From assembly GCA_910584055.1 (NCBI GenBank), contig CAJTZS010000007.1:1-64000 (forward strand): a stretch of 64,000 nucleotides of DNA. The letters are read 5' to 3'. The position numbers were made by a program, and so were the translations under genes. Below, in pieces: positions 28,001-36,766 of the stretch. Under the pieces are notes generated by a model, which did no database searches, was not told where the DNA came from, and worked only from the letters and a program-made list of their open reading frames with translations. This DNA comes from an uncultured Muribaculaceae bacterium. GTDB taxonomy: Bacteria > Bacteroidota > Bacteroidia > Bacteroidales > Muribaculaceae. Position 1 is the stretch's first letter. Each line of letters opens with the position of its first letter.

Positions 28001-28657
28001 GCAACATTCATAGCTACGGATTGCAATCTTGAAACTATTGACGTGACAAAACTTACCAAGCTTTCCCAACTTACTGTCAACAATAATAATCTGAAAGCTG
28101 TAGATGTGTCGTCATTCCAGGGTGAAAAGGGTATATTGATGGCGATGAACAATAATATCAGTTCGCTCAAGTTGCCCGCAAAACTACGCACTCTCAATGT
28201 TAAGAATAACAAGTTGACGTTTGCAACACTTCCGGCTGCCACCGTTGCCACCAATTATACTTATGATAGCCAGAAACCGATGACGGTAGAGGTTGCAGAC
28301 GGCAAGGTTGACTTGACATCGCAGGCTAAGGTCGGTGATGTGGAGACCGTATTCGCTTGGACAGCCAATTCTGAAGAATTCAAAGACTTCACTGTTGCCA
28401 ACGGTATGATCACGTTCACCAAGTCTGCCGAGGATGCAGTATGCTCGATGACAAACGCAGCGCTGCCGAAACTGACTTTGACCACAATTCCGGTGAATGT
28501 AACAGTGGATGGTTCAGGAGTTGCAGACCTCAACGGGGAAGATGCTGCCGCTCCCGCAGAGTTCTACAACCTCCAGGGTGTGAAAGTGAGCGGCACAGAG
28601 CCCGGCATCTACATCCGTCGCCAAGGCAACAAGACAGAGAAAGTAATCGTAAGATAA
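25022..28657 (+). CDS. Secreted three-fold LRR-like repeat protein with C-terminal sorting tag
   Basis: A 1,211-residue exported protein (signal peptide 1-22). It is built from three large units of 370-400 residues. Each unit starts with a beta module ending in a WGDGT-type motif (near residues 57, 457 and 826; WGNGT in the third), continues with irregular leucine-rich repeats (SALTGLTRLELNTN, LTKLDLTNN), and ends with a conserved segment (TLPA...YSPQ...AKVGD...VFAW, near 320, 700 and 1070). The final 40 residues carry the tag FYNLQGVKVSGTEPGIYIRR then QGNKTEKVIVR, shared with other secreted proteins here. Likely a surface adhesin or glycan/protein-binding scaffold; the ligand is unknown. Confidence 0.85.
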   Translation: MAKFFTYSFLAAAMSLSAPAFAEDAAPVKLFSFTVGRSAVESEITIGLSTTDSQSISIDWGDGTLSASKATENYDVSNYTNFTGTIAGTKIIVYGTSASTFNAADLSWAAASGVDAKIKSIDLSALTGLTRLELNTNALTKLDLTNNAALKYLDVSSNELTELILPENSALTSITASNTFNTNTGEVTNGKNEVLATDWGKAKNLATLKLNGNSKLGWFDSFDISQNKELATLEINGSKLSSLDVTHLTKLKTFNAAYNEFTTIDLSKMVIAKATINLKNNKLKEIVFPEVGSTKMTNVNLSNNELTFASLPKPGITATATRYVYSPQATIVNTLDGKNFADYASLAKVGDTESVFKWMAILGDATEPTELSIDNAQYNQTAPGVFRFDVPVKDLYGEITNSLFPNLTLKTTKATSMGLFPKLLSLELTAEPGALEAEAPLTLTLGSSAEEPQNVYIDWGDGTGVLTTLEKDDWDEPVSINKPVSGNKIEIYGDPTTITSLSCNGSYDWTTGKPKGKLVSKADVSALTELTVLDFKYNLLSDIDLTANKKLTKVVLNSNKISKFEADLPELKELDLDNYGSGADKKYGDNKISTIDFSKLPKLTTLRVSYTGYVLDFTKVPALENVYSIANGLTSVDLSQSAALKYLTMNHNKLTTLDATGITGKANIFATNNQLESVTLVNTLGNVNLSNNNLTFATLPATDAVSGTLYYSPQNPMTVTAVNGVVDLASQAKVGDKATVYTWKLGEETATEGFTANEGVFTFSKGGEYVCEMTNEAFPDLTLKTNAIAIEVQQGPSKLFSFTVAPEAVGKTMTLNISSTDNQSVQVDWGNGTLSNPVATQDYAATWEYGTPTGKVAGTDVTVYGSNPATINKLDLAWDKESGVETKMMTIDLKNLTGVDDITLASNALTSLDLTGNVALAKLFINGNNITDIKFPENCALTRIEAQNTADAGDNNLFKVDLSKAPKLNYLILSFNNKDAEATTINLDKNTELATFIATDCNLETIDVTKLTKLSQLTVNNNNLKAVDVSSFQGEKGILMAMNNNISSLKLPAKLRTLNVKNNKLTFATLPAATVATNYTYDSQKPMTVEVADGKVDLTSQAKVGDVETVFAWTANSEEFKDFTVANGMITFTKSAEDAVCSMTNAALPKLTLTTIPVNVTVDGSGVADLNGEDAAAPAEFYNLQGVKVSGTEPGIYIRRQGNKTEKVIVR

Positions 28658-28658
28658 C

Positions 28659-28739
28659 ACCGCACCCGTAATCGGACAGTCCTGTCCGATACCCACATAG
28701 CAAAGGGATGCCCGAACGGGCATCCCTTTGTCGTGCGGT
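28659..28739. terminator. Hairpin cluster and probable terminator after the LRR gene
   Basis: ACCGCAC (28659-28665) pairs with GTGCGGT (28733-28739), enclosing two perfect hairpins: ATCGGACAG/CTGTCCGAT (28671-28690) and AAAGGGATGCCCG/CGGGCATCCCTTT (28702-28729, AA loop). The second ends in a short T run and can terminate transcription; together they form a three-way-junction layout. Confidence 0.6.
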
Positions 28740-28762
28740 AGGGATGCACCCCGGTGCATCCG
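28738..28762. repeat. REP-like palindrome, family A, copy 1
   Basis: GTAGGGATGCACC is followed by CCGGTGCATCCG. The core GGATGCACC/GGTGCATCC is a 9-bp inverted repeat. The full 25 bp is identical to 36652-36676. Confidence 0.8.
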
Positions 28763-29185
28763 GACGATTATTCAGAACTTATGCAGGTTTTAACTAAAAT
28801 CTTGTAAACATGGGTTGTGCAACAATAAAATTTAGTTAAAAACCATAGATTTTGGCTTCATTTATGCATCATAATTGAAAACCTTTCGTTATCTTTGCGA
28901 TTGAGAACATCGAATATTTATAGAATTCCGGATGCTTTTTTTCAGACTATGACCGAGACATTTCATGCCTCTCAAATCCGAGGAGAAAGCATCTCCGTTT
29001 CAAAAAATCGCAAAAAAAGACGCAAATAACTTCGCCATAAGTTATTATGCTTAGTTTGCGAAATCCGGAAAGGACAAAATATTTATGATGTCAAGAGATT
29101 GTTTGAATTTAATCATTGAGGTTTAAACGATTTCTAACCTAATTTTAAATCAATCTTATTCATAATACTTATAACCCGACTGTAT
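28763..29185 (+). promoter_or_regulatory. Long upstream region of the metalloprotease-SusC-SusD operon, with -7 box and foldable leader
   Basis: A TATCTTTG -7 box sits at 28890-28897. The leader after it can pair CCGGAT (28928-28933) with ATCCGG (29063-29068), enclosing GATGCTTT/AAAGCATC (28931-28938, 28986-28993; shares three bases with the outer stem) and TCGCAAA/TTTGCGA (29008-29014, 29055-29061), the latter capped by AATAACTT/AAGTTATT (29025-29032, 29039-29046). This suggests a structured 5' leader of about 280 nt. No gene is visible here. Confidence 0.45.
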
Positions 29186-31816
29186 ATGAACCCGAGAAAA
29201 CCTGCATATTATGCGATTGCTGCATTCGTGGCAATAGGAGCGCTTTGCTCTCCCCTCTCCGCGGATGCCAAAAAGAAAAAGAAGATAGAACTTCCGAAGA
29301 AGGAACTTTCCAAGGAGGCTAAAGACAGCATTGAGTTCCACAAGAAGCTTAAGGACGCTACCGTGGCAAAGGGCATGTTCAATGCATATCTCGACAAGAA
29401 GGGGAAACTTATTTTCGAGATTCCTGACTCTTTGTTAGGCAAGACCTATATGTTGGTGAACCGGGTCAATTCTTTGTCTCAGACCAACGACTGGGTTGCG
29501 GGACAGGTGGTGTCATCGCGTCTCATACGCTTCTCTCGCAATGACAACAACGTATTCATGCACCTTCCGCAGTCGACGAATGTTGTCGGCGACGACGACC
29601 CCATCCGCGCCTCTTTCGATCTCAACTACGCCGAGCCTGTGTTAAAGTCTTTCAAGATCGATCATAAACAGAACGGCAAGGTATACATTGACGTTACCTC
29701 TTTCTTTGCCGGCAACGAGAAAGTTATTTCCCCAATCAAGGAAGCCAATCCGTTATCGAAGCTGCTTGGCGGCCGTGACGGCATCAAAGGGACATATTAT
29801 GCCGACGGTTCGGGAATTGTTTCCGTCAAATCTTTCCCACAGAATGTGGAGATCAAGAGCCGTCTTGCCTATACAACCCCGACTGCCGCGAATCCTTATA
29901 TGGTTACAATGTCGCGCAGCATCGTTCAGCTTCCCGACGATCCTATGCCCGTGCGTTTTCACGACAAGAGGGTAGGCTTCTTCTCGGAATATAAGAATCT
30001 CTATTCATCCAATCTTGACGGCACAAAGACATACGAGATAATCAACCGTCATCGCCTTGAACCGAAAGACGAGGACCGCGAGGCTTATTTCGCGGGCAAG
30101 CTCGTGGAACCGAAAAAGAAAATCGTTTTCTACGTAGACTCCGCCTTCCCCGAGAAATGGCGCCCGGCCGTGAAAGAGGGTATCGAGTATTGGAACAAGG
30201 CATTCGAGGCCGCCGGTTTCAAGAATGCTGTGGAGGCACGTGATTATCCGAAGAACGATCCTGATTTTGATCCCGATGATATCCGTTATTCCTGCATCCG
30301 TTATTGCGTGACGCCCACTGCCAACGCCATGGGTCCCTCCTATGCCGATCCGCGCACCGGCGAGATTCTCGGAGCCGACGTGATATGGTATCACAATATC
30401 CTGAGCCTCGTTCACAACTGGCGTTTCACACAGACCGGAGCCGTTGACCCGCGTGTCCGCAAGCCGGTGTTCGACGATGACGTGATGCACGAATCCCTCA
30501 CTTATGTGGCAGCCCATGAAATCGGGCACTGCCTCGGACTTATGCACAACATGGGAGCTTCCCACTCATTCACTCTCGACAATCTCCGCGACCCCGCTTT
30601 CACACAGAAACACGGCACCACCCCTTCAATCATGGACTACGCCCGTAATAACTTCGTGGCCCAGCCCGGTGACATGGAACGCGGCGTGCGCCTCACCCCT
30701 CCTCCTGTAGGAGTCTATGACATATATGCAATCAATTGGGGATACCGTCTGATTCCCGGGGCAGACACCCCGGAGAAGGAAAAGGCTACTCTTACGAAAT
30801 GGATTGAAGAGAAGGCAGACGACCCGATGTATGAGTTCGGAGCGCAACAGTTCCTCGGACTCGTGGATCCCACCGACCAGACTGAAGACCTCGGCAACGA
30901 CCATATAAAGGCCGGTGACATGGCAATCTCCAACCTCAAGATAATAATGAATAATCTTGAAGACTGGGCAGGTGAACCCGGTGAAGACTTCGAACCCCTT
31001 GCCGATAAATATAAGGCCATGTGTTCGCAATATCTCCGCCATGTAGGGCATGTCTATCCATATATCGGAGGTGTCGAGTTCAAGGAGATTCGTCAAGGAG
31101 CCAAGGATAATGGCGCCCAACGCAATTTCATTCCCAAAGCGAAGCAACGCGAGGCTATGAAATGGCTTCTGAACCAGGCGCGCACGAGCGACTGGATGGT
31201 GCCCGCAAAATTGATTGCAAAATTTGAAGAGCCCTATCAATTCCGCGACAAAATGCAGCGCAACATAGTGGCATGTCTCCTGATAGCCACAAACCTCCAG
31301 CGTATAAAGGAGGGTGGAGAACTTGACCCGAAAGTCAACTACACTCTTCCGGAATACATAGCAGAGGCTTACGACGGTATATTCGAAGCCACCAATAAAG
31401 GCAAAAAGCTCGATGCCACGGAGCGCAACATGCAGCAGGCGGCAATCGATGTCATGACCACCTATTCCGGCCTGAAGCCGAAAGAAACAAAATCTTCACG
31501 CTCGTTGACAGATCAGGAAGACACCCTTTCGGTTGTGGACGAGTTTGCCGAAACCATGGCACTCTCCACTCTTCCGGAATTTCCATGCGGATTCTCGGCG
31601 TGCCAGGCTCATGAAGACGGAGACCATTCATTCTTCCGTCTTCTCTTGAACCAGCCACCACTACCCTCTACGGAGCTGCGCCCGATGATGACATCGTTGC
31701 TACGCAAGACGCTGAACCTTTACAAAACACGTCGCGCCGCTACTGCGGATGCCGCAACCCGCGACTTCTACGATTATCAGATCATACAAATCAACAAAAC
31801 GCTTAATCCGAAATGA
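29186..31816 (+). CDS. Secreted zinc metalloprotease (DUF5117/DUF4953 type)
   Basis: An 876-residue exported protein (signal peptide about 1-28, then Lys-rich). The zinc site is HEIGHCLGLMH (residues 444-454), a metzincin-style HExxHxxGxxH motif, followed by a Met-turn candidate SIMDYARNN. The upstream beta-rich half (SLLGKTYMLVNRVN, AYTTPTAANPYMVT) and the downstream helical half match the large Bacteroidetes zinc-dependent metalloprotease family. The stop overlaps the SusC start by 4 bp (ATGA), so this protease is made with the transporter. It probably cuts proteins or glycoproteins at the surface to feed SusC/D. Confidence 0.9.
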   Translation: MNPRKPAYYAIAAFVAIGALCSPLSADAKKKKKIELPKKELSKEAKDSIEFHKKLKDATVAKGMFNAYLDKKGKLIFEIPDSLLGKTYMLVNRVNSLSQTNDWVAGQVVSSRLIRFSRNDNNVFMHLPQSTNVVGDDDPIRASFDLNYAEPVLKSFKIDHKQNGKVYIDVTSFFAGNEKVISPIKEANPLSKLLGGRDGIKGTYYADGSGIVSVKSFPQNVEIKSRLAYTTPTAANPYMVTMSRSIVQLPDDPMPVRFHDKRVGFFSEYKNLYSSNLDGTKTYEIINRHRLEPKDEDREAYFAGKLVEPKKKIVFYVDSAFPEKWRPAVKEGIEYWNKAFEAAGFKNAVEARDYPKNDPDFDPDDIRYSCIRYCVTPTANAMGPSYADPRTGEILGADVIWYHNILSLVHNWRFTQTGAVDPRVRKPVFDDDVMHESLTYVAAHEIGHCLGLMHNMGASHSFTLDNLRDPAFTQKHGTTPSIMDYARNNFVAQPGDMERGVRLTPPPVGVYDIYAINWGYRLIPGADTPEKEKATLTKWIEEKADDPMYEFGAQQFLGLVDPTDQTEDLGNDHIKAGDMAISNLKIIMNNLEDWAGEPGEDFEPLADKYKAMCSQYLRHVGHVYPYIGGVEFKEIRQGAKDNGAQRNFIPKAKQREAMKWLLNQARTSDWMVPAKLIAKFEEPYQFRDKMQRNIVACLLIATNLQRIKEGGELDPKVNYTLPEYIAEAYDGIFEATNKGKKLDATERNMQQAAIDVMTTYSGLKPKETKSSRSLTDQEDTLSVVDEFAETMALSTLPEFPCGFSACQAHEDGDHSFFRLLLNQPPLPSTELRPMMTSLLRKTLNLYKTRRAATADAATRDFYDYQIIQINKTLNPK

Positions 31817-34800
31817 GAATAACCCTGACATTTATTATAGCTTGCCTGTCGGCACTTGCCTCATGGGCACAAGGCGCCCAGCAGAAGGTCACAGGCATCG
31901 TGGTTGACGAGAAGGGAGAACCATTGGTTGGCGTCACAGTGAAAGTTGACGGCACTTCCAACGGAATCTCGACCGATCTCGACGGCAAATTCACGCTCAG
32001 CGTGCCGGCTTCCAATAAAATTAAACTTTCGGTTACATATGTGGGCTATCGCGCGCAGCACGTTAGCGCCATCCCCGGTGCAGACCCTATGACCATAAAA
32101 ATGGAACCGATCTCCGGCGACCTTGATGAAATCGTGGTGATCGGTTACGGAACTGCCAAGAAAAGTTCGCTCACGTCATCGGTGGAAGTTGTCACAGGCG
32201 ATGAGCTGACCAAGATTCCGGCGATGAACGTCGATCAGTCGTTGGCCGGTCAGATTCCGGGACTCGGAGTGATGAGCACTACCGGCGACCCCTCTTCCAA
32301 TGCTGAAGCCAATCTTTCTATACGCGGCAACAACGGGAATCCATTGCTTGTAATCGACGGTATTCCCCGCCTTGGAACGAACACCGGCGACGGTGAGATG
32401 CGCCTTTCCGATCTTAACCCCGACGACATAGAGAGCATTTCGATTCTTAAGGATGCGGCGGCTTCCGCAGTGTATGGAGCCCGTGCCGCAAACGGTGTTA
32501 TCCTTGTGCAGACAAAGCGTGGCAAGGAGGGTGGACGCGCGCGCGTCAACTTCCGCGGACAATTCAATTTCCAAGAGGCTACGTACCTGCCCAAATTCCT
32601 TGACAGCTACCAGTTCGCGGAGCTTTATAACCGCATCGTCGATGAGTCGAACAGCGATGTCTACACTAAGTATGACCTTTCAGCGATCGGTTCGAACCCG
32701 AACCTATACGGGAATGAGAATATGCTCGACTACCTCGACAAATGGGGACACTCGCAGCGTTACACCCTTTCGGTGTCGGGAGGCGTGAGGTCGATACGCT
32801 ATTTCGTGTCGGGCGGCTATACCAACACCAAGGGTCTCTATTCGAACGTGAGCCGTGACCGTTTCAACTATTCCGCAAAGATTGATGCAGACCTTTTCAA
32901 GGGATTGTCTATGTCGGTTGACCTGAACGGTAATGTATCGACAAATAAAAATTCGTCATATACCACGATTGATGCGGCTTATGCTTTCTCACCCCTCCAG
33001 GTGTTACGCTTCACCGACGGCAACCTTGCCTCCATCGACGGCAACAATCCCCTTATAAACGTTGAGGGAATCGGTGGATACAACAAAGTGAAATCCGACT
33101 ACCACACCCTCAACGCTCAATTGAGATACAAGATTCCCGGCGTTGACGGGCTACAGGTGTATTTGAAAGGGACTCTCGACCTGAACCATCAGAACACTTC
33201 GCAATACAGCAAGCCGGTACCCCTATATCTCTACGACGAGGCTACCGGAACCACTTCGATCGACGATAAGACAGTATATCCCAACGCCAAGATAACTCTT
33301 CAGGACCGTTGGCAGACCGTCAACAATAAACTTGTGGAGCTTGGTGTGAACTATAATCATACCTTCGCCGAGAAACATGACGTGACCGGACTCCTTGTGG
33401 CAAACTATCAGGACTATAATAATAAATACCTCAACGGAACGAACAACAACCTCCCGGGGCAGTATCCGGAGATAATAGGTTCGACCTCCACCGGTCAACT
33501 CGTCGGATCGGAATATTACAGCCAACGCGCCTCGCTCGTGGGTCGTGCCACATACGGATATGCTTCCCGTTATTTCGCAGAGTTTTCATTCCGTGTGGAC
33601 GGATCGACACGTTTCGCGCCCGGACACCGCTGGGGATTCTTCCCCACGCTTTCTGCATCGTGGGTGATTTCGAATGAAAAATTCTTCGAAAGCGTGCCGA
33701 GCGACGTTCTTTCGTTCGCCAAGCTTCGCGGTTCAGTCGGAATCCTCGGTGACGACGGCGGCGTGGGAGACTACAGCTATCTGAAGCAGTATATGTTCTC
33801 GCCCAACGGAGGTTATCCCATCGGTGGCAATTTCGCTCCCGGCATCCTTGTCTCCACTGGAACAATTCCCAACGAGAACCTGCAATGGGGTAAATCCAAA
33901 GACTGGAACGTAGGTATTGACCTCGGTTTCTGGAACAACCGCGTGAACGCCACTGTGGAATATTATCAGCGTTACCGCACGAACCTCGTTACAAGCGCTC
34001 CTTCATATCTGTTCCCGCCATCTGTCGGTACGGACGGGTCTGTGCCAAGTGTGAACATCGGTAAAATCCGGTTCCAGGGTTGGGATTTCTCTATCAAACA
34101 TCTCAACACCATCGGAGATTTCAAATATAGCGTAGGGGTGAACCTGTCGGTATCCGACAACAAGGTCCTCGACTATGGCGACGAATCTGCGGAGCTTCCG
34201 AACCTTCGCCGCGCCGGGAAACCTTATCTCGTATGGTCTGTATATGAGGCTGCCGGACTCTTCCAGAGCTATGAGGAGATTGCCGCATGGCCTGTGGACC
34301 AGGACGGTATGGGCAATGCAACCCTCGCTCCCGGTGACATCAAGTATATTGACCAGGACGGCAACAACGTGCTGACGGCCAACGACCGCATATATGTAAA
34401 GAATTCATCGCGCCCCGACCTCAACTACGGTATCAGTCTCTCCGCCTCATGGAAAGGTATATACATGTCGGCGCAGTTCCAGGGTGTGGCAGGTTACAGC
34501 CAGAAAATAAACGAGCTCTACACTCTTGAGAGCCGTTCGCTGCAACGTTTCCAGGATTATCATCTTACAAACACGTGGACTCCCCAGAATCCTAACGCGG
34601 AATATCCGCGCCTGAAATTCGCGTCTTCGAGCGACAACAACCGCAAGGAGAGTACATTCTGGATTCGCGATTGCGACTTCCTCCGTCTGAAGGCGCTTAC
34701 GATAGGATACCGTTTCCCCTCGAAGCTCCTCAAACGCGCGAAAATCTCGACACTCGACATAGCGCTTCAGGGCGGAAACCTCTTCACCGTTTCCTCGCTC

Positions 34801-34878
34801 AACAATATGGATCCTGAGTCGCTTCGCGGTTATCCTCTTTCTCGCACTTATGGTGTAACCCTTAATTTCGGTTTCTAA
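31813..34878 (+). CDS. SusC/RagA-type TonB-dependent outer membrane transporter
   Basis: A 1,021-residue protein: signal peptide 1-19, a carboxypeptidase-regulatory-like domain (VTGIVVDEKGEPLVGVTV, about 24-95), the SusC motif GDLDEIVVIGYGTAKKSSLT with plug domain (about 100-230), then a 22-strand barrel ending in an aromatic residue (LNFGF). There is no STN domain, unlike the second SusC here, so it is not built to signal to a FecR protein. Coupled to the metalloprotease upstream and 1 bp from the SusD gene. Likely imports oligopeptides or glycopeptides. Confidence 0.96.
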   Translation: MRITLTFIIACLSALASWAQGAQQKVTGIVVDEKGEPLVGVTVKVDGTSNGISTDLDGKFTLSVPASNKIKLSVTYVGYRAQHVSAIPGADPMTIKMEPISGDLDEIVVIGYGTAKKSSLTSSVEVVTGDELTKIPAMNVDQSLAGQIPGLGVMSTTGDPSSNAEANLSIRGNNGNPLLVIDGIPRLGTNTGDGEMRLSDLNPDDIESISILKDAAASAVYGARAANGVILVQTKRGKEGGRARVNFRGQFNFQEATYLPKFLDSYQFAELYNRIVDESNSDVYTKYDLSAIGSNPNLYGNENMLDYLDKWGHSQRYTLSVSGGVRSIRYFVSGGYTNTKGLYSNVSRDRFNYSAKIDADLFKGLSMSVDLNGNVSTNKNSSYTTIDAAYAFSPLQVLRFTDGNLASIDGNNPLINVEGIGGYNKVKSDYHTLNAQLRYKIPGVDGLQVYLKGTLDLNHQNTSQYSKPVPLYLYDEATGTTSIDDKTVYPNAKITLQDRWQTVNNKLVELGVNYNHTFAEKHDVTGLLVANYQDYNNKYLNGTNNNLPGQYPEIIGSTSTGQLVGSEYYSQRASLVGRATYGYASRYFAEFSFRVDGSTRFAPGHRWGFFPTLSASWVISNEKFFESVPSDVLSFAKLRGSVGILGDDGGVGDYSYLKQYMFSPNGGYPIGGNFAPGILVSTGTIPNENLQWGKSKDWNVGIDLGFWNNRVNATVEYYQRYRTNLVTSAPSYLFPPSVGTDGSVPSVNIGKIRFQGWDFSIKHLNTIGDFKYSVGVNLSVSDNKVLDYGDESAELPNLRRAGKPYLVWSVYEAAGLFQSYEEIAAWPVDQDGMGNATLAPGDIKYIDQDGNNVLTANDRIYVKNSSRPDLNYGISLSASWKGIYMSAQFQGVAGYSQKINELYTLESRSLQRFQDYHLTNTWTPQNPNAEYPRLKFASSSDNNRKESTFWIRDCDFLRLKALTIGYRFPSKLLKRAKISTLDIALQGGNLFTVSSLNNMDPESLRGYPLSRTYGVTLNFGF

Positions 34879-34879
34879 A

Positions 34880-36655
34880 ATGAAAATTAAAAATATATTT
34901 CTCTCTTTAAGTCTCGGTGCAATCGCCATGGCAGGTCTCAGCTCCTGCGACAGCATGTTCCGCGACTTCCCCAACGACAAGCTCCCCGGCGATGTAATCT
35001 GGAGCGACCCTTTGCTGCTCGACGAGTATGTGCTTCCGTGGTATCGCAACATGGACCGTGGTTTCTACACCTACGTCACCACAATCATGAAAGGTCTCGG
35101 TGCTGAATACGAACCTTGGTATGGCGACCAGCTGACTGTCGGCAAGCGCGATTGGTATAACGGCGACTACGGCAACATACTCAAAAGTATGCAGCAGGAT
35201 CTCACCACCCGTGGCAAGACCGAATGGCTTCGTTTCTATACGCAGATAAATTCAATCAACACGCTGCTGGAGAACCAGGACAAGCTCGCCCCGTCTGTCA
35301 AGGACCGTGTGCTCGGTGAGGCTCATTTCTTCCGTGCATATTATTATTATCTTATGCTCCGTTCATTCGGCGGCACGATGATAATTACGCGCACTTACGA
35401 CCCGCTTGTGGATGACGTGAAATTTCCGCGTGCCACATACGAGGAGATGGTGAAATTCATCACCGAAGAAGCTGAGGAAGCCTCGAAACTGCTTCCGATT
35501 TCAAACGATGCCGCCAATATCGGTCGTCCGACAAAAGGTGTGTGCTATATGCTTAGGGCGAAGACATATTTCTGGGCGGCCGGCGACCATTACCAGAATC
35601 AGGAGAAAGGTTATCTCGGATTCCCTGACAACCGCTCCATGGCTCTACTTGACCTTGCCGCCGCAGAATATGACCGCGTGATAGACACGCATCAGTATGA
35701 CCTCGTGCAGATCAACGCTACGGACCGTGACGGCGTTGTGGCGGAATACCGCAATATCTTCCTGACCAAGAATTCCAAGGAATCCATCTGGGAGGTGCAG
35801 CACGCCGATGACGGCAATTTCGACAAGTCTAACGGCCACAAACTCGACCGCGATGCTGCCGCCCCCTCTTTCGGAGGGACAACGGCTGCATACAACCCAA
35901 CGCAGAACCATGTGGACGAATACCGCATGGCCAACGGCAAGATGATCGGGGAACAAGGCTCCGGATATGACAAGAACAATCCCTACGAAGGTCGCGATTT
36001 CCGGTTCTATGCCAATATCCTCTATGACGGAGCGCAATGGAAAGGCCACACGATGGATATCCATTACACAGTTGTGGACGGTAAGGAAGTTGCAGGCGAA
36101 GACCTCACCCCTTACGGCACTTCAACCACCGCTGCGGTAAGCCGCACGGGATATTACATGGCGAAATTCCTTCGCGAAAGTCAGGCGATCAACAATGATG
36201 ACACATATGCATCTTCGCAGAACTGCATCATCTGGCGCTATGCCGAGCTGCTTCTCGACTATGCTGAGATCGACTTCAAGAAGGGTCGCACCGGCGATGC
36301 CCTCGACAAGGTGAACCAAATCCGCCGCCGTGTCCATATGCCCGAACTCATATCTGTCACTTGGGACGACATTGTCAACGAGCGTCGCGTTGAACTCGCC
36401 TTCGAGAAATGCACATACTGGGATCTTTTGCGATGGAACATTGCGGAACAGAAGATGACAGGAACCACGAATACTCTCTTCGGTGTCGAGATAGTTTACC
36501 AGAAGGACGGCACGAAAAAGATAACCAATCCGGTTGTCAACGGCCGCAACACAGTTGTAAGATATTTCCGCGATCGTCAGTATTATCTCCCATTGGATTG
36601 GGCTGATGTGAAATATCATGGACTGGAACAGAACCCGGAATGGGTAGAAATGTAG
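34880..36655 (+). CDS. SusD/RagB-type surface lipoprotein
   Basis: A 591-residue lipoprotein with lipobox LSSC (Cys about 23). The tetratricopeptide-like helical core (ARGEAHFFRAYYYYLMLRSFGG-type region near 150) and C-terminal INERRVELAFE...YWDLLRW block are SusD hallmarks. It caps the SusC channel and binds the nutrient. Its TAG stop codon lies inside a REP-like palindrome that begins at 36652, so the repeat abuts or supplies the end of the gene. Confidence 0.96.
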   Translation: MKIKNIFLSLSLGAIAMAGLSSCDSMFRDFPNDKLPGDVIWSDPLLLDEYVLPWYRNMDRGFYTYVTTIMKGLGAEYEPWYGDQLTVGKRDWYNGDYGNILKSMQQDLTTRGKTEWLRFYTQINSINTLLENQDKLAPSVKDRVLGEAHFFRAYYYYLMLRSFGGTMIITRTYDPLVDDVKFPRATYEEMVKFITEEAEEASKLLPISNDAANIGRPTKGVCYMLRAKTYFWAAGDHYQNQEKGYLGFPDNRSMALLDLAAAEYDRVIDTHQYDLVQINATDRDGVVAEYRNIFLTKNSKESIWEVQHADDGNFDKSNGHKLDRDAAAPSFGGTTAAYNPTQNHVDEYRMANGKMIGEQGSGYDKNNPYEGRDFRFYANILYDGAQWKGHTMDIHYTVVDGKEVAGEDLTPYGTSTTAAVSRTGYYMAKFLRESQAINNDDTYASSQNCIIWRYAELLLDYAEIDFKKGRTGDALDKVNQIRRRVHMPELISVTWDDIVNERRVELAFEKCTYWDLLRWNIAEQKMTGTTNTLFGVEIVYQKDGTKKITNPVVNGRNTVVRYFRDRQYYLPLDWADVKYHGLEQNPEWVEM

Positions 36656-36732
36656 GGATGCACCCCGGTGCATCCGATGTCCCGATACCCATTGGCGGAT
36701 GCGCCGGCGGATGCACCATGGTGCATCCCTAC
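36652..36732. repeat. REP-like palindrome array, family A, copy 2
   Basis: GTAGGGATGCACC (36652-36664) and GGTGCATCCCTAC (36720-36732) form a perfect 13-bp inverted repeat. Each end also carries its own short hairpin (GGATGCACC-CC-GGTGCATCC and GGATGCACC-AT-GGTGCATCC), with a further GGATGCGCCGGCGGATGC in between. The first 25 bp equal the copy at 28738. Confidence 0.82.
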
Positions 36733-36766
36733 GATTTGCGAATAAATAACCCTAAATTATAAAGAT

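Noticed and set aside
36409..36719. Frames overlapping the SusD end and the REP array on both strands
   Set aside because: They run through a palindromic repeat and a well-supported gene; no independent evidence.
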